6,234 bases of DNA, from assembly GCA_022563075.1 (NCBI GenBank), contig JADFOC010000172.1:1-6234 (forward strand), in the 5' to 3' direction. The stretch is from Pseudomonadota bacterium. Its GTDB lineage: Bacteria; Pseudomonadota; Gammaproteobacteria; Pseudomonadales; Pseudohongiellaceae. Below the pieces are notes generated by a model that saw only the letters and a program-made list of their open reading frames with translations, was not told the origin of the DNA and did no database searches. Of the stretch, positions 1-5,511 are shown in pieces; positions within the stretch are counted from its first letter, which is position 1; the number at the start of each line of letters is the position of its first letter. The translations under genes were made by a program, and so were the position numbers.

Positions 1-126
1 ACCGTACATCCCAGCGGTGTGTGGGCACTGCCACCAAACTATCGGTTGGGTGATACCGATCGGGCCAAGTACACGGCAATTGGCGAAAGCGATCGCATGA
101 CCTTGAAGTTTATTAAACCGTTGTGA
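1..126 (+). CDS. C-terminal end of a possible SAM-dependent methyltransferase (5' partial)
   Basis: Frame 1 is open from the left edge to a TGA at 124-126, giving 41 residues. The tail contains DRAKYTAIGESDRMTLKFIKP. This resembles the C-terminal strand of predicted class I methyltransferases of the COG4798 type, which often end in a pattern like GKTDRFVLKFRKP. That resemblance is from memory and covers only the last beta strand; the SAM-binding motifs would lie outside the window. A 69-bp gap with no clear terminator separates it from the following SDR gene in the same direction, so co-transcription is possible. The reading frame is likely real, but the family name is tentative. Confidence 0.45.
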   Translation, partial: TVHPSGVWALPPNYRLGDTDRAKYTAIGESDRMTLKFIKPL

Positions 127-195
127 TATCAAGGCGGCACCGAACTGTTCCACAATCCACACAACGAGTGATTGACCGCTGCTTGATCCTACACT

Positions 196-936
196 ATGAA
201 CGAGTCCAATCCTGTCTGTCTGATCGTCGGCGCCGGTGACTACATCGGTGCCGCCATCGCCCGTCGATTCGCCATCGGTGGGTACACCGTCTGTCTGGGG
301 CGCCGCAATGGCGATAAAACAGCGCCGCTGGTGAAAGAAATAACCGAGGCCGGCGGCACTGCCCATGGCTATACCCTGGATGCCCGCGAAGAATCGCAGA
401 TCGAAGAGCGCTTCGCCGCCATAGAAAAAGACATCGGACCACTCGAGGTGGTTATTTTCAATGCCGTTGGCAATGTGCAATTCCCGATACGGGACACCAC
501 CGAACGGGTTTTCTACAAGGTGTGGAAGATGGCCTGTCTTGGGGGTTTTCTAACGGGACGGGAAGCAGCCAAATACCTGGTGCCGCGCAACCGGGGATCT
601 ATCTTTTTTACCGGTGCAACGGCGAGCCTGAGGGGGAGTAGCGGTTTCGCCGCCTTCGCCAGCGCCAAGTTTGCGCTGCGTGCACTTGCGCAAAGCCTGG
701 CAAGAGAACTGGGCCCTGAAAATATACACGTCGCACACCTCATCATCGATGCCGGCGTCAACACCGCCTTTGTGCGTGAACGCTATCAAGATCGCGGCAT
801 TGACCCCGATGAACTCCCCGACGATACCTTGATGGATCCCAAATCAGTCGCAGAGGCTTACTGGATGTTACACAATCAGTCTCGTGATGGCTGGACTCAC
901 GAACTGGATCTTCGTCCTTTTCGAGAAAAGTGGTAG
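196..936 (+). CDS. Atypical short-chain dehydrogenase/reductase (SDR) lacking the catalytic Tyr
   Basis: A 246-residue protein with a complete Rossmann fold of classical-SDR length. The cofactor loop is GAGDYIG (residues 12-18), a variant of TGxxxGIG. Arg36-Arg37 after the second strand suggest NADP(H) preference. Asn89-Ala90 matches the NAG motif. The active-site segment departs from the rule. The YxxxK position reads F154-A-S-A-K158, so Lys is kept but the proton-donating Tyr is Phe. The usual catalytic Ser position, 13 residues earlier, aligns with Ala141 in TGATAS; Ser144 is nearby. I recall related proteobacterial SDRs with the same TGATAS...FAAFASAK signature, so this looks like a subfamily trait and not decay. 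Substrate is unknown, and classical carbonyl reduction is doubtful. ATG at 196 has no clear Shine-Dalgarno. The downstream isomerase gene follows after 37 bp, probably in the same transcript. Confidence 0.88.
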   Translation: MNESNPVCLIVGAGDYIGAAIARRFAIGGYTVCLGRRNGDKTAPLVKEITEAGGTAHGYTLDAREESQIEERFAAIEKDIGPLEVVIFNAVGNVQFPIRDTTERVFYKVWKMACLGGFLTGREAAKYLVPRNRGSIFFTGATASLRGSSGFAAFASAKFALRALAQSLARELGPENIHVAHLIIDAGVNTAFVRERYQDRGIDPDELPDDTLMDPKSVAEAYWMLHNQSRDGWTHELDLRPFREKW

Positions 937-973
937 AGAAATGCTGCATAGTTGGAAATTAGAGCAATAAACC

Positions 974-1600
974 ATGACCGTAAGAGTAGAATTTCATTTC
1001 GATTTCGGCAGCCCCAATGCTTATCTTGCACACAAGGTGATCCCGACTATAGAAGCACGCACGGGCGTGAAATTTGAATATGTGCCAGTTCTTATCGGCG
1101 GTGTATTCAAGGCAACTAATAACAAGCCTCCTATGGTAGCGCTGGCCGGCATCAAGAATAAACCCGAATACAACGCACTGGAAACTGAACGCTTCAAGCA
1201 CAAGCACGGTATCGATTCATTCAAGTTCAATCCACACTTTCCAATTAACACTTTGTCCATCATGCGCGGCGCTGTCTATGCCATTGCTAATGGCTTCGGT
1301 AAGGATTATATCGATGCAGTGTATCGCTGCATGTGGGAGAACCAATTGAACATGGCGGACGCAGAAGTAATGCAGATTGCTTTCACCGATGCCGGCCTGT
1401 CGGCGGCAGAAATCATTGCCGGCACCGCTGACCCTGCCGTCAAGCAACAGCTGATCGATAATACCAACACATCGGTTGCACGAGGCAATTTCGGCTCGCC
1501 GACATTCTTTGTTGGCGATGAGATGTTTTTTGGCAAAGACCGTCTCAGAGATGTGGAAGAACAGATCGCAATCGATTCACCACCGGCAGAGAGTCGCTGA
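974..1600 (+). CDS. 2-hydroxychromene-2-carboxylate isomerase-like protein (DsbA fold, kappa-class GST relative)
   Basis: A 208-residue protein, full length for the HCCA isomerase/kappa-GST family. The N-terminal strand-loop FHFDFGSPNAYLA carries the family motif FDFxSPxxYLA; Ser13 is in the position of the catalytic Ser that activates the glutathione thiol. The family segment PHFPINTLSIMRGA (87-100) and the cis-proline motif FGSPTFFV (173-180) are present, followed by FFGKDRL (185-191) near the C-terminus. In the naphthalene pathway such enzymes isomerise 2-hydroxychromene-2-carboxylate to trans-o-hydroxybenzylidenepyruvate using glutathione, but many genomic members act on unknown substrates. 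No ring-cleaving dioxygenase or aldolase is visible here, so an aromatic pathway cannot be assigned. It lies 37 bp after the SDR gene in the same direction, suggesting an operon. The ribosome-binding site before ATG 974 is weak. Fold and family are secure; the substrate is not. Confidence 0.88.
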   Translation: MTVRVEFHFDFGSPNAYLAHKVIPTIEARTGVKFEYVPVLIGGVFKATNNKPPMVALAGIKNKPEYNALETERFKHKHGIDSFKFNPHFPINTLSIMRGAVYAIANGFGKDYIDAVYRCMWENQLNMADAEVMQIAFTDAGLSAAEIIAGTADPAVKQQLIDNTNTSVARGNFGSPTFFVGDEMFFGKDRLRDVEEQIAIDSPPAESR

Positions 1601-1799
1601 GAACGAATCCATGTCCGCTACCATCCGAGCTCGAACGTTTGCCAATTCGCGGATCATTGAACTGGCAGGACATCGAAAACACTGGACTAACCAGCATCTA
1701 TTACCCCGTGTATTATCAATAACTCAATGTAGCTTCGATGGTGCGTGAGATTTCTCACCGGGCGAATGGTTATCTAACTGCACCATTCGATCCCAATTA
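1601..1799. other. Non-coding or degraded spacer after the isomerase gene
   Basis: No convincing intact gene. A 45-codon ATG ORF (1611-1748, +) begins 10 bases after the isomerase stop, but it has no recognisable family and no good ribosome-binding site. The adjacent + frame, without a usable start and ending at the TAA 1720-1722, reads more like real protein (SLNWQDIENTGLTSIYYPVY), so this may be a short gene relic. An imperfect palindrome, GTGAGATTTCTCAC, sits at 1745-1758, but it has no T-run and is not a convincing terminator. Confidence 0.4.
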
Positions 1800-2267
1800 T
1801 CCCACTCAATCGGGATTCACTGCTTCACGATAGCCGGGTCAGATGATCGCCGATATGTGAGGTTTTAACTTTCGCACTTCCTGCAATAATTGGACGCCTG
1901 TTAGCTTCGGGAGTATGCCTGAATGTCTCCAGCACCACGCTCGAATCGCCACCAGCGTCAACTCGATAGTCGATGTTACCCAGCAATTGCTTAGCCGAAT
2001 CCAACAGCTCAACTTCAGCATCCACCAATAATATGCGCTCGGCGTTGCCTTTTACCATTGGGCATGCGCGGCCATTGCCAATCCCCTGATCAAACTCAGC
2101 AAGCGCCTTAAAATACACGGCAACGCGAGTAGCCTGCCCGGGGTTGATTGCAAATCCAGAAGTGCGCCATCGGCGCTCGCCAGGTCAACCCCGACAGTCA
2201 TGCCCATGCCAGAACCTTCTCGCTGTTCCTGGCTGCTAAGAAAGGGTTCAATGTCGACCTTTAATTC
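1800..2267 (-). pseudogene. Relic of a hybrid sensor histidine kinase (end of HATPase domain plus degraded receiver domain)
   Basis: Read on the - strand, the segment starting about 2267 gives EPFLSSQEQREGSGMGMTV, then ADGALLDLQSTPG. This matches the end of a histidine-kinase ATPase domain: the EPFFTTKE...GEGTGMGL lid and G2 box, then the SxPGxGTxxxxxFP strand. The frame changes at about 2128-2140, where the next frame continues with RVAVYFKALAEFD, then AERILLVDAEVELLDSAKQL and RVDAGGDSSVVLETFRHTPE, a receiver-domain start (normally ILLVDDE). Near 1903-1913 the frame changes again to KLTGVQLLQEVRKLKPHISA, the receiver helix after the phosphorylation loop. The dozen or so residues that should carry the phosphoacceptor Asp are missing. 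A stop and GYREAVNPD follow. Sensor and HisKA regions are absent: the relic begins just after the stop of the neighbouring gene at 2270. It cannot encode a working kinase or receiver. Confidence 0.72.
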
Positions 2268-2269
2268 GA

Positions 2270-2872
2270 TTAATCCGCCTGTCGATCATAAACTCGAAGC
2301 AATCGAATAGCCGCCCCAAAGGAACCGGGATGAATCACCATTTCTACTACAAGTTGCTGGTCATTTGCCTGCAATGTGTAAGTCTCCAGGGTGAAGCCTC
2401 CATCACGAGGCCGTGCTTCCAATATCAGTGAATCCTGTTCAAAATTTGCGAAGGAAAAATCTTCACCGCCACTTTCATAAAAACTATTGGCCGTCGTAGT
2501 GCGTCGTCGTCCATCGGTATGAAACACACGCACATAATTATCGGCGTATTCGAATCGAAACTCGGGTGCGGCGTATTCGATGCGTAATACATCATCGTAG
2601 GATATGCGGTCGTACAATTCCTGTTCCTCGGGTCCACCCCGATAGAAATCTTCCTCTCTCCGGCTGAACCAGCTTCTTCTTACTTTACCGCCTGCTTCCT
2701 TGATAGCCGTCTCAACGGCATCATCGGTGTTATCACTTAAAGCTTCGTTGATTACCCAACTGCCGACGATCTTGCCTTGAATCGTGAGATCATCAGAGTT
2801 TTGTGCCAGCGATAATTGTGTCAACATCATGGGAGAAAGTGTGATGCATAACGCGATCACAATCTTTTGCAT
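2270..2872 (-). CDS. Exported beta-rich protein with a lipocalin-like GxW motif, function unknown
   Basis: A 200-residue protein. The ATG at 2872 is preferred because AAGG lies 5 bases upstream and the N-terminus from this Met is a normal signal peptide: MQK, a hydrophobic core to about residue 20, then SLA before a likely cleavage after Ala23. An in-frame GTG at 2920 would put 16 polar residues in front of it and is less likely. The mature part opens with G37-S-W39, the GxW pattern of lipocalin-type barrels. It continues with alternating strands including YDRISYDDVLRIEY (87-100), HTDGRRR (118-124) and a final VYDRQ. I recognise the style of small periplasmic proteins that follow tDGR...TxExYxL patterns, but no named family. 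It lies 125 bp downstream of the degenerate PhyH gene on the same strand, so it may share its transcript. Ligand binding in the periplasm is only an inference from the fold pattern. Confidence 0.78.
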   Translation of the reverse strand: MQKIVIALCITLSPMMLTQLSLAQNSDDLTIQGKIVGSWVINEALSDNTDDAVETAIKEAGGKVRRSWFSRREEDFYRGGPEEQELYDRISYDDVLRIEYAAPEFRFEYADNYVRVFHTDGRRRTTTANSFYESGGEDFSFANFEQDSLILEARPRDGGFTLETYTLQANDQQLVVEMVIHPGSFGAAIRLLRVYDRQAD

Positions 2873-2997
2873 AGCGGCCTTAGTAGTGCCGACCTGGGTC
2901 TTGGGTATCAGTAGAGTCACTCACTTGATCCGAATAAAGGAATTGGTAACCAACATGACTTTCTTTTGGTCATTGGATTGTGCATAAAAAACAGTAT
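2873..2997. other. Spacer between the degenerate PhyH gene and the exported-protein gene
   Basis: This 125-bp gap separates two - strand genes. Apart from the ribosome-binding site at its left end I see no strong hairpin with a T-run and no convincing -35/-10 pair, so read-through from the PhyH gene is possible but not shown. Confidence 0.4.
2878..2881 (-). promoter_or_regulatory. Ribosome-binding site fixing the start of the exported protein
   Basis: AAGG on the - strand, 5 bases before the ATG at 2872. It supports this ATG over the upstream in-frame GTG at 2920 and agrees with the signal peptide starting at this Met. Confidence 0.55.
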
Positions 2998-4041
2998 TCA
3001 ACTCTTTGACCAGTTCATCATTCGAATCAGCTTGGCCAGGTTGTCAATACTTCCCAGCGCACCCTGCTCCGTACACAGGCCATCTTCGCGTCCCAGCAAG
3101 ACGCGCAACGCGAATGACTTACCTGCGAGCCATCGTTGGTCGAGGTGGTCATAACATTCAATCGGACGCAGTGCGACCCGGGTGTAGGTAATATGTAATA
3201 CCACTTGTTTGCCCTCGCTGCTGCGTGGCCAGCGGCTTTGCCAGAGTGACCCGTCCCAAAAGGTGATCGAGCCCGCCGGGCATTCGGTGGCGATAACACC
3301 TTGTTCTGCCACGATCTCGTCCTTATTGGGGTGGCGGCGATGCCGGTGAGATTTGGGCACCACCTTGATGGCTCCGTCGTTGCTGGATTGTCCATCACAG
3401 GCCCAGCAGAAAGTAACCATCTGGTTATGCTCAGGAAACGGTGCCGGTAGCCAGTCCTGGATGACGTGCAGGCTATCGCCTGGCGTGTCATGGTTGATGA
3501 TCGAGCAGCGCAGTTGCGAGAGCAGCGCTCCCTTGCCACACAGAATCTCAGTCATCGCGAGAATCTTTGGATTTAACACTACCTCTTCGAAGATTGGATT
3601 CTTGTCCAACAACATGTTGGCACCGTCACCTGGCTGCTCACCCACCAGGTCAATAATGGTTTGTTTCAATCGGTCATTAAATGCTTTCGTGGCCGGATTG
3701 TAGATATAGCCATAGCCGTCTGCCTTGACCTGTTGCACCGAATCAGTCAGTCCCAGTTTTTTCACCCGGGCTTGGAGCGGCTTGGACAGATCGAAAGGCT
3801 GTCTGGTCTGGTGGAGTTTTACCGGGATGCCAAGCATCTCTCGCAGGCGTTCCAGCGCTTTCAATCGAAACGGTGGAAGGCCATGCAGGATGGAAGAAAA
3901 ATTGCGGAGAAGTCCCCAAATTAGCGTCAGGCGCTTGCGCGAGCGCGGCTGGCGCTTTGAGCCGCTTGGCTTTACCGGTTCGGGGAATGGGGTAACCCCG
4001 GTGGTTTGACTAGAGGGGTCCTGCAGCGAAGTGTCTTGCAT
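2998..4041 (-). CDS. PhyH-family (phytanoyl-CoA dioxygenase-like) protein with a degenerate iron/2-oxoglutarate site; probable pseudoenzyme
   Basis: A 347-residue protein from the ATG at 4041, chosen because AGGA lies 7 bases upstream; an in-frame TTG at 4140 would add 33 residues. The first 75 or so residues are rich in Pro, Ser, Gln, Lys and Arg with no homology I recognise. A hydrophobic, basic helix follows (LTLIWGLLRNFSSIL, about 38-52). The dioxygenase core starts near residue 82 (QPFDLSKPLQARV). It aligns almost without gaps with the divergent paralogue at 4273-5058, with somewhat more than half of positions identical by eye. At the metal site the paralogue's H-A-D is H192-V-I194. The distal iron His (VWHGNW) is Gln268 (LWQSRW). 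The Arg 11 residues later, which binds 2-oxoglutarate in PhyH, is Gln279. Two of three iron ligands and the co-substrate anchor are gone, while fold residues such as FCWACD, HRRHP, CPAGS and LGREDGL remain. The frame is intact over the whole length, so it is probably a retained non-catalytic protein. Its function is unknown. Confidence 0.85.
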   Translation of the reverse strand: MQDTSLQDPSSQTTGVTPFPEPVKPSGSKRQPRSRKRLTLIWGLLRNFSSILHGLPPFRLKALERLREMLGIPVKLHQTRQPFDLSKPLQARVKKLGLTDSVQQVKADGYGYIYNPATKAFNDRLKQTIIDLVGEQPGDGANMLLDKNPIFEEVVLNPKILAMTEILCGKGALLSQLRCSIINHDTPGDSLHVIQDWLPAPFPEHNQMVTFCWACDGQSSNDGAIKVVPKSHRHRRHPNKDEIVAEQGVIATECPAGSITFWDGSLWQSRWPRSSEGKQVVLHITYTRVALRPIECYDHLDQRWLAGKSFALRVLLGREDGLCTEQGALGSIDNLAKLIRMMNWSKS

Positions 4042-4048
4042 CGAAGCA

Positions 4049-4052
4049 TCCT
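4049..4052 (-). promoter_or_regulatory. Ribosome-binding site fixing the start of the degenerate PhyH gene
   Basis: AGGA on the - strand with a 7-base spacer to the ATG at 4041. The alternative TTG at 4140 has no comparable site. Confidence 0.5.
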
Positions 4053-4146
4053 GTCTCTGTTGCCTGCGTTCTTCGGCCGAAGCGCTCACCGGCACTGGCA
4101 GATGGCTCTGCGCAAGCCGCCATCGTCGGGTCAACGGCAAAAACAG

Positions 4147-4220
4147 TGTGGCATGAGCCTTTATCTGGAGTCAAACTGCAGGTACCAGCCATTGACTACA
4201 AGTAACGGCATGTGGCATGT
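4147..4220. repeat. Repeated TGTGGCATG words in the divergent intergenic region
   Basis: TGTGGCATG occurs at 4147-4155 and exactly again at 4211-4219, 64 bp apart, about six helical turns. The second copy overlaps a perfect tandem of GGCATGT (4207-4213 and 4214-4220) which covers the weak -10 candidate of the + gene. This arrangement could be an operator for a regulator serving both genes; no known regulator motif is recognised and chance is not excluded. Confidence 0.3.
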
Positions 4221-4259
4221 TTTCCGTGCACCCACTAAGTATGCGCTAAACCCAGCCAT

Positions 4260-4263
4260 GGAG
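4260..4263 (+). promoter_or_regulatory. Ribosome-binding site supporting the PhyH start at 4273
   Basis: GGAG ends 9 bases before the ATG at 4273. ATGs at 4258 and 4267 are in the same frame. The first overlaps this site and has none of its own; the second is only 3 bases away. 4273 is therefore the best start. Confidence 0.5.
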
Positions 4264-4272
4264 ACGATGACG

Positions 4273-5058
4273 ATGAGCGAAGCACAGAGCCTGCAAGCGC
4301 CAAATTCCAACAGTGAAACCGGACAGCCCTACGAGCTCAGCGATGAACTGCAGGCGAGAGTTGACACGCTGGATTTGAATGAAACGGTTGAGCACGCCAA
4401 AGAAAACGGCTACGGCTTGATACGCAACCCTAGCTCCTTGGAATTTAATGACCGGCTGCGCGAGGCCATTCTTGAAGTCGCCGATGGGCGACGCAGCGCA
4501 AACTTGTTACTCGGCAAACACCCCATCTTCGCCGAGGTGGTGATGAACCCAAAAATTCTTGCCATGGCGGAAGTCCTGTGTGGCAAAGGTCCGCTGCTCT
4601 CGCAACTGACCTGCAGTGTCAGGGGCAAGGGCGCCCGGGCTCTACCCTTACATGCCGATCAGAACTGGACCCCGGCACCGTTTCCGGTGCACAACCAAAT
4701 AGCTACCTTTTGCTGGGCCTGTGACGAGTTTACCAAAGCCGGCGGCGCTACCATGGTGATCCCCGGTACCGACGCACATCGACGTCATCCCGACCCTGAC
4801 GAGGTTGCCGAGCATAAAGGTGCTATCGCCACCGCGTGTCCGGCGGGATCGATAGTTTTCTGGAATGGCTCGGTGTGGCATGGCAATTGGCCCCGAACCA
4901 TCGAAGGAGAGCGCGTAGTGCTGCACATGACATTCGGCCGCATGTCCTTACGTCAAATCGAGAATTATCGATTCCTGGATGCAGCTTGGCTCAAGGATAA
5001 ACCCTATGCGATGCGCGTCATCTTGGGCCGGGAGGATGGCCTCAGCGTGAGTGCTTGA
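4273..5058 (+). CDS. Phytanoyl-CoA dioxygenase (PhyH) family Fe(II)/2-oxoglutarate oxygenase
   Basis: A 261-residue protein, usual for compact bacterial PhyH enzymes. They use Fe(II), oxygen and 2-oxoglutarate to hydroxylate a substrate, releasing succinate and carbon dioxide. The iron triad is visible: H127-A-D129 in LPLHADQNW, and H203 in VWHGNW. Arg214 lies 11 residues after the distal His, the same spacing as His264/Arg275 in human PhyH, and is the expected 2-oxoglutarate anchor. Core strands TFCWACD (145-151), HRRHP (169-173) and CPAGSIVFW (189-197) complete the double-stranded beta-helix. It has no signal peptide and is probably cytoplasmic. The divergent neighbour at 2998-4041 is a paralogue that has lost this active site. 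An SCP2-like gene follows after 39 bp on the same strand, suggesting a lipid or acyl-CoA substrate, but PhyH members act on very diverse molecules. The frame is open back to 4006; the start was chosen on the ribosome-binding site and on the start of paralogue similarity. Confidence 0.88.
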   Translation: MSEAQSLQAPNSNSETGQPYELSDELQARVDTLDLNETVEHAKENGYGLIRNPSSLEFNDRLREAILEVADGRRSANLLLGKHPIFAEVVMNPKILAMAEVLCGKGPLLSQLTCSVRGKGARALPLHADQNWTPAPFPVHNQIATFCWACDEFTKAGGATMVIPGTDAHRRHPDPDEVAEHKGAIATACPAGSIVFWNGSVWHGNWPRTIEGERVVLHMTFGRMSLRQIENYRFLDAAWLKDKPYAMRVILGREDGLSVSA

Positions 5059-5084
5059 ACATCCGCCATTTCGGCGAAATAATC

Positions 5085-5090
5085 AGGGGA
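5085..5090 (+). promoter_or_regulatory. Strong ribosome-binding site of the SCP2-like gene
   Basis: AGGGGA with a 7-base spacer to the ATG at 5098, the clearest translation signal in the window. It supports independent, efficient translation of this small gene downstream of the PhyH gene. Confidence 0.6.
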
Positions 5091-5097
5091 CGCTGCA

Positions 5098-5496
5098 ATG
5101 GTCGAAGCCACCGCAGCAACATCGAAAGTCATTCTAGGTAGCCCGGAGTGGTTAGCGCTTGCCCGGGTGGTGCTGGAAGAACTGGTAGCCACCCATGGCA
5201 AAACTGGCAAGTCCTTCTCCGTCAGCGAAACCTTCACCGATGCCACCGTTGCAGCCTGGCATTTCTTTATTATAGACAAGACCGTCTCGGTCGCGGAGGG
5301 CGCGCTAGACGACGCAGACATGACGGTGAGTGTCAGTTATGAGAGAGCTTTGAAGGGGGCCAAGATAGTCTATCCTGCCTTCCTCGGTTGGCTGCTTATG
5401 CCGATCATGCGCGTGATTCGATTGCTGCGAAACCAACCAAACCCACCGTCCTACCTGATGCAGCTACACAACCGCCTCGCTGTCGTTACCCAGTAA
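5098..5496 (+). CDS. Small SCP2-like (sterol carrier / lipid-binding) protein
   Basis: A 132-residue soluble protein. The central part has the SCP2-fold pattern: FSVSETFTDA (40-49), then AWHFFIIDKTVSVAEG (53-68), then a D-D-A-D turn (71-74) and TVSVSYERAL (76-85). This follows the SCP2 logic of a strand ending in W.f.i.dg, a glycine turn, then aD.t...sye.al. The C-terminal part contains a hydrophobic stretch, YPAFLGWLLMPIMRVIRLL (92-110), that could line a lipid pocket or contact a membrane. SCP2 domains bind fatty acyl-CoA, sterols or other lipids and present them to enzymes. The gene starts 39 bp after the PhyH stop with a strong ribosome-binding site, so the two are probably co-transcribed. 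It ends 15 bp before the convergent dehalogenase gene. Family assignment is from pattern and size and is moderately sure; the ligand is unknown. Confidence 0.68.
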   Translation: MVEATAATSKVILGSPEWLALARVVLEELVATHGKTGKSFSVSETFTDATVAAWHFFIIDKTVSVAEGALDDADMTVSVSYERALKGAKIVYPAFLGWLLMPIMRVIRLLRNQPNPPSYLMQLHNRLAVVTQ

Positions 5497-5511
5497 GTTA
5501 CGCAGTAATAT

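Larger units (their letters stand above)
4042..4272. promoter_or_regulatory. Divergent promoter region between the two PhyH paralogues
   Basis: These 231 bp separate the chosen starts of two oppositely directed genes, so both promoters should lie here unless starts are further out. On the + strand TTGACT (4192-4197) is a good -35, but the element 17-18 bases on (CATGTT, 4216-4221) is a poor -10. On the - strand another TTGACT (around 4169-4174) is seen without a good -10 partner. No promoter is therefore called firmly. The region also holds repeated TGTGGCATG words described separately. Both genes' frames stay open into this region, so longer N-termini cannot be excluded from frame alone. Confidence 0.45.

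Noticed and set aside
172..195. TTGACC and TACACT just before the SDR gene as a promoter
   Set aside because: The spacing is 12 bases, too short for a sigma-70 promoter, and the second element touches the start codon.
1476..1748. 90-codon + strand ORF overlapping the isomerase end
   Set aside because: Most of it is an out-of-frame shadow of the isomerase gene; its last part is discussed as the spacer ORF at 1611.
1745..1758. GTGAGATTTCTCAC palindrome as a terminator
   Set aside because: The stem is short with almost no loop, and no T-run follows on either strand.
2873..2920. GTG start for the exported protein
   Set aside because: It would put a polar segment in front of a normal signal peptide; the ATG at 2872 has a ribosome-binding site.
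2784..2987. + strand 67-codon ORF with a hydrophobic middle
   Set aside because: Its hydrophobic part is antisense to the signal peptide of the exported protein; no ribosome-binding site or family was seen.
3027..3539. 170-codon - strand ORF inside the degenerate PhyH gene
   Set aside because: It is a shifted frame of the PhyH gene, whose own frame is continuous and similar to its paralogue over the same stretch.
4042..4140. TTG start adding 33 residues to the degenerate PhyH protein
   Set aside because: TTG is a rare start and no ribosome-binding site was seen; the ATG at 4041 has AGGA 7 bases upstream.
4006..4272. N-terminal extension of 89 residues on the intact PhyH frame
   Set aside because: The frame is open but overlaps the start region of the divergent gene, has no similarity to the paralogue and no ribosome-binding site at its start; GGAG points to the ATG at 4273.
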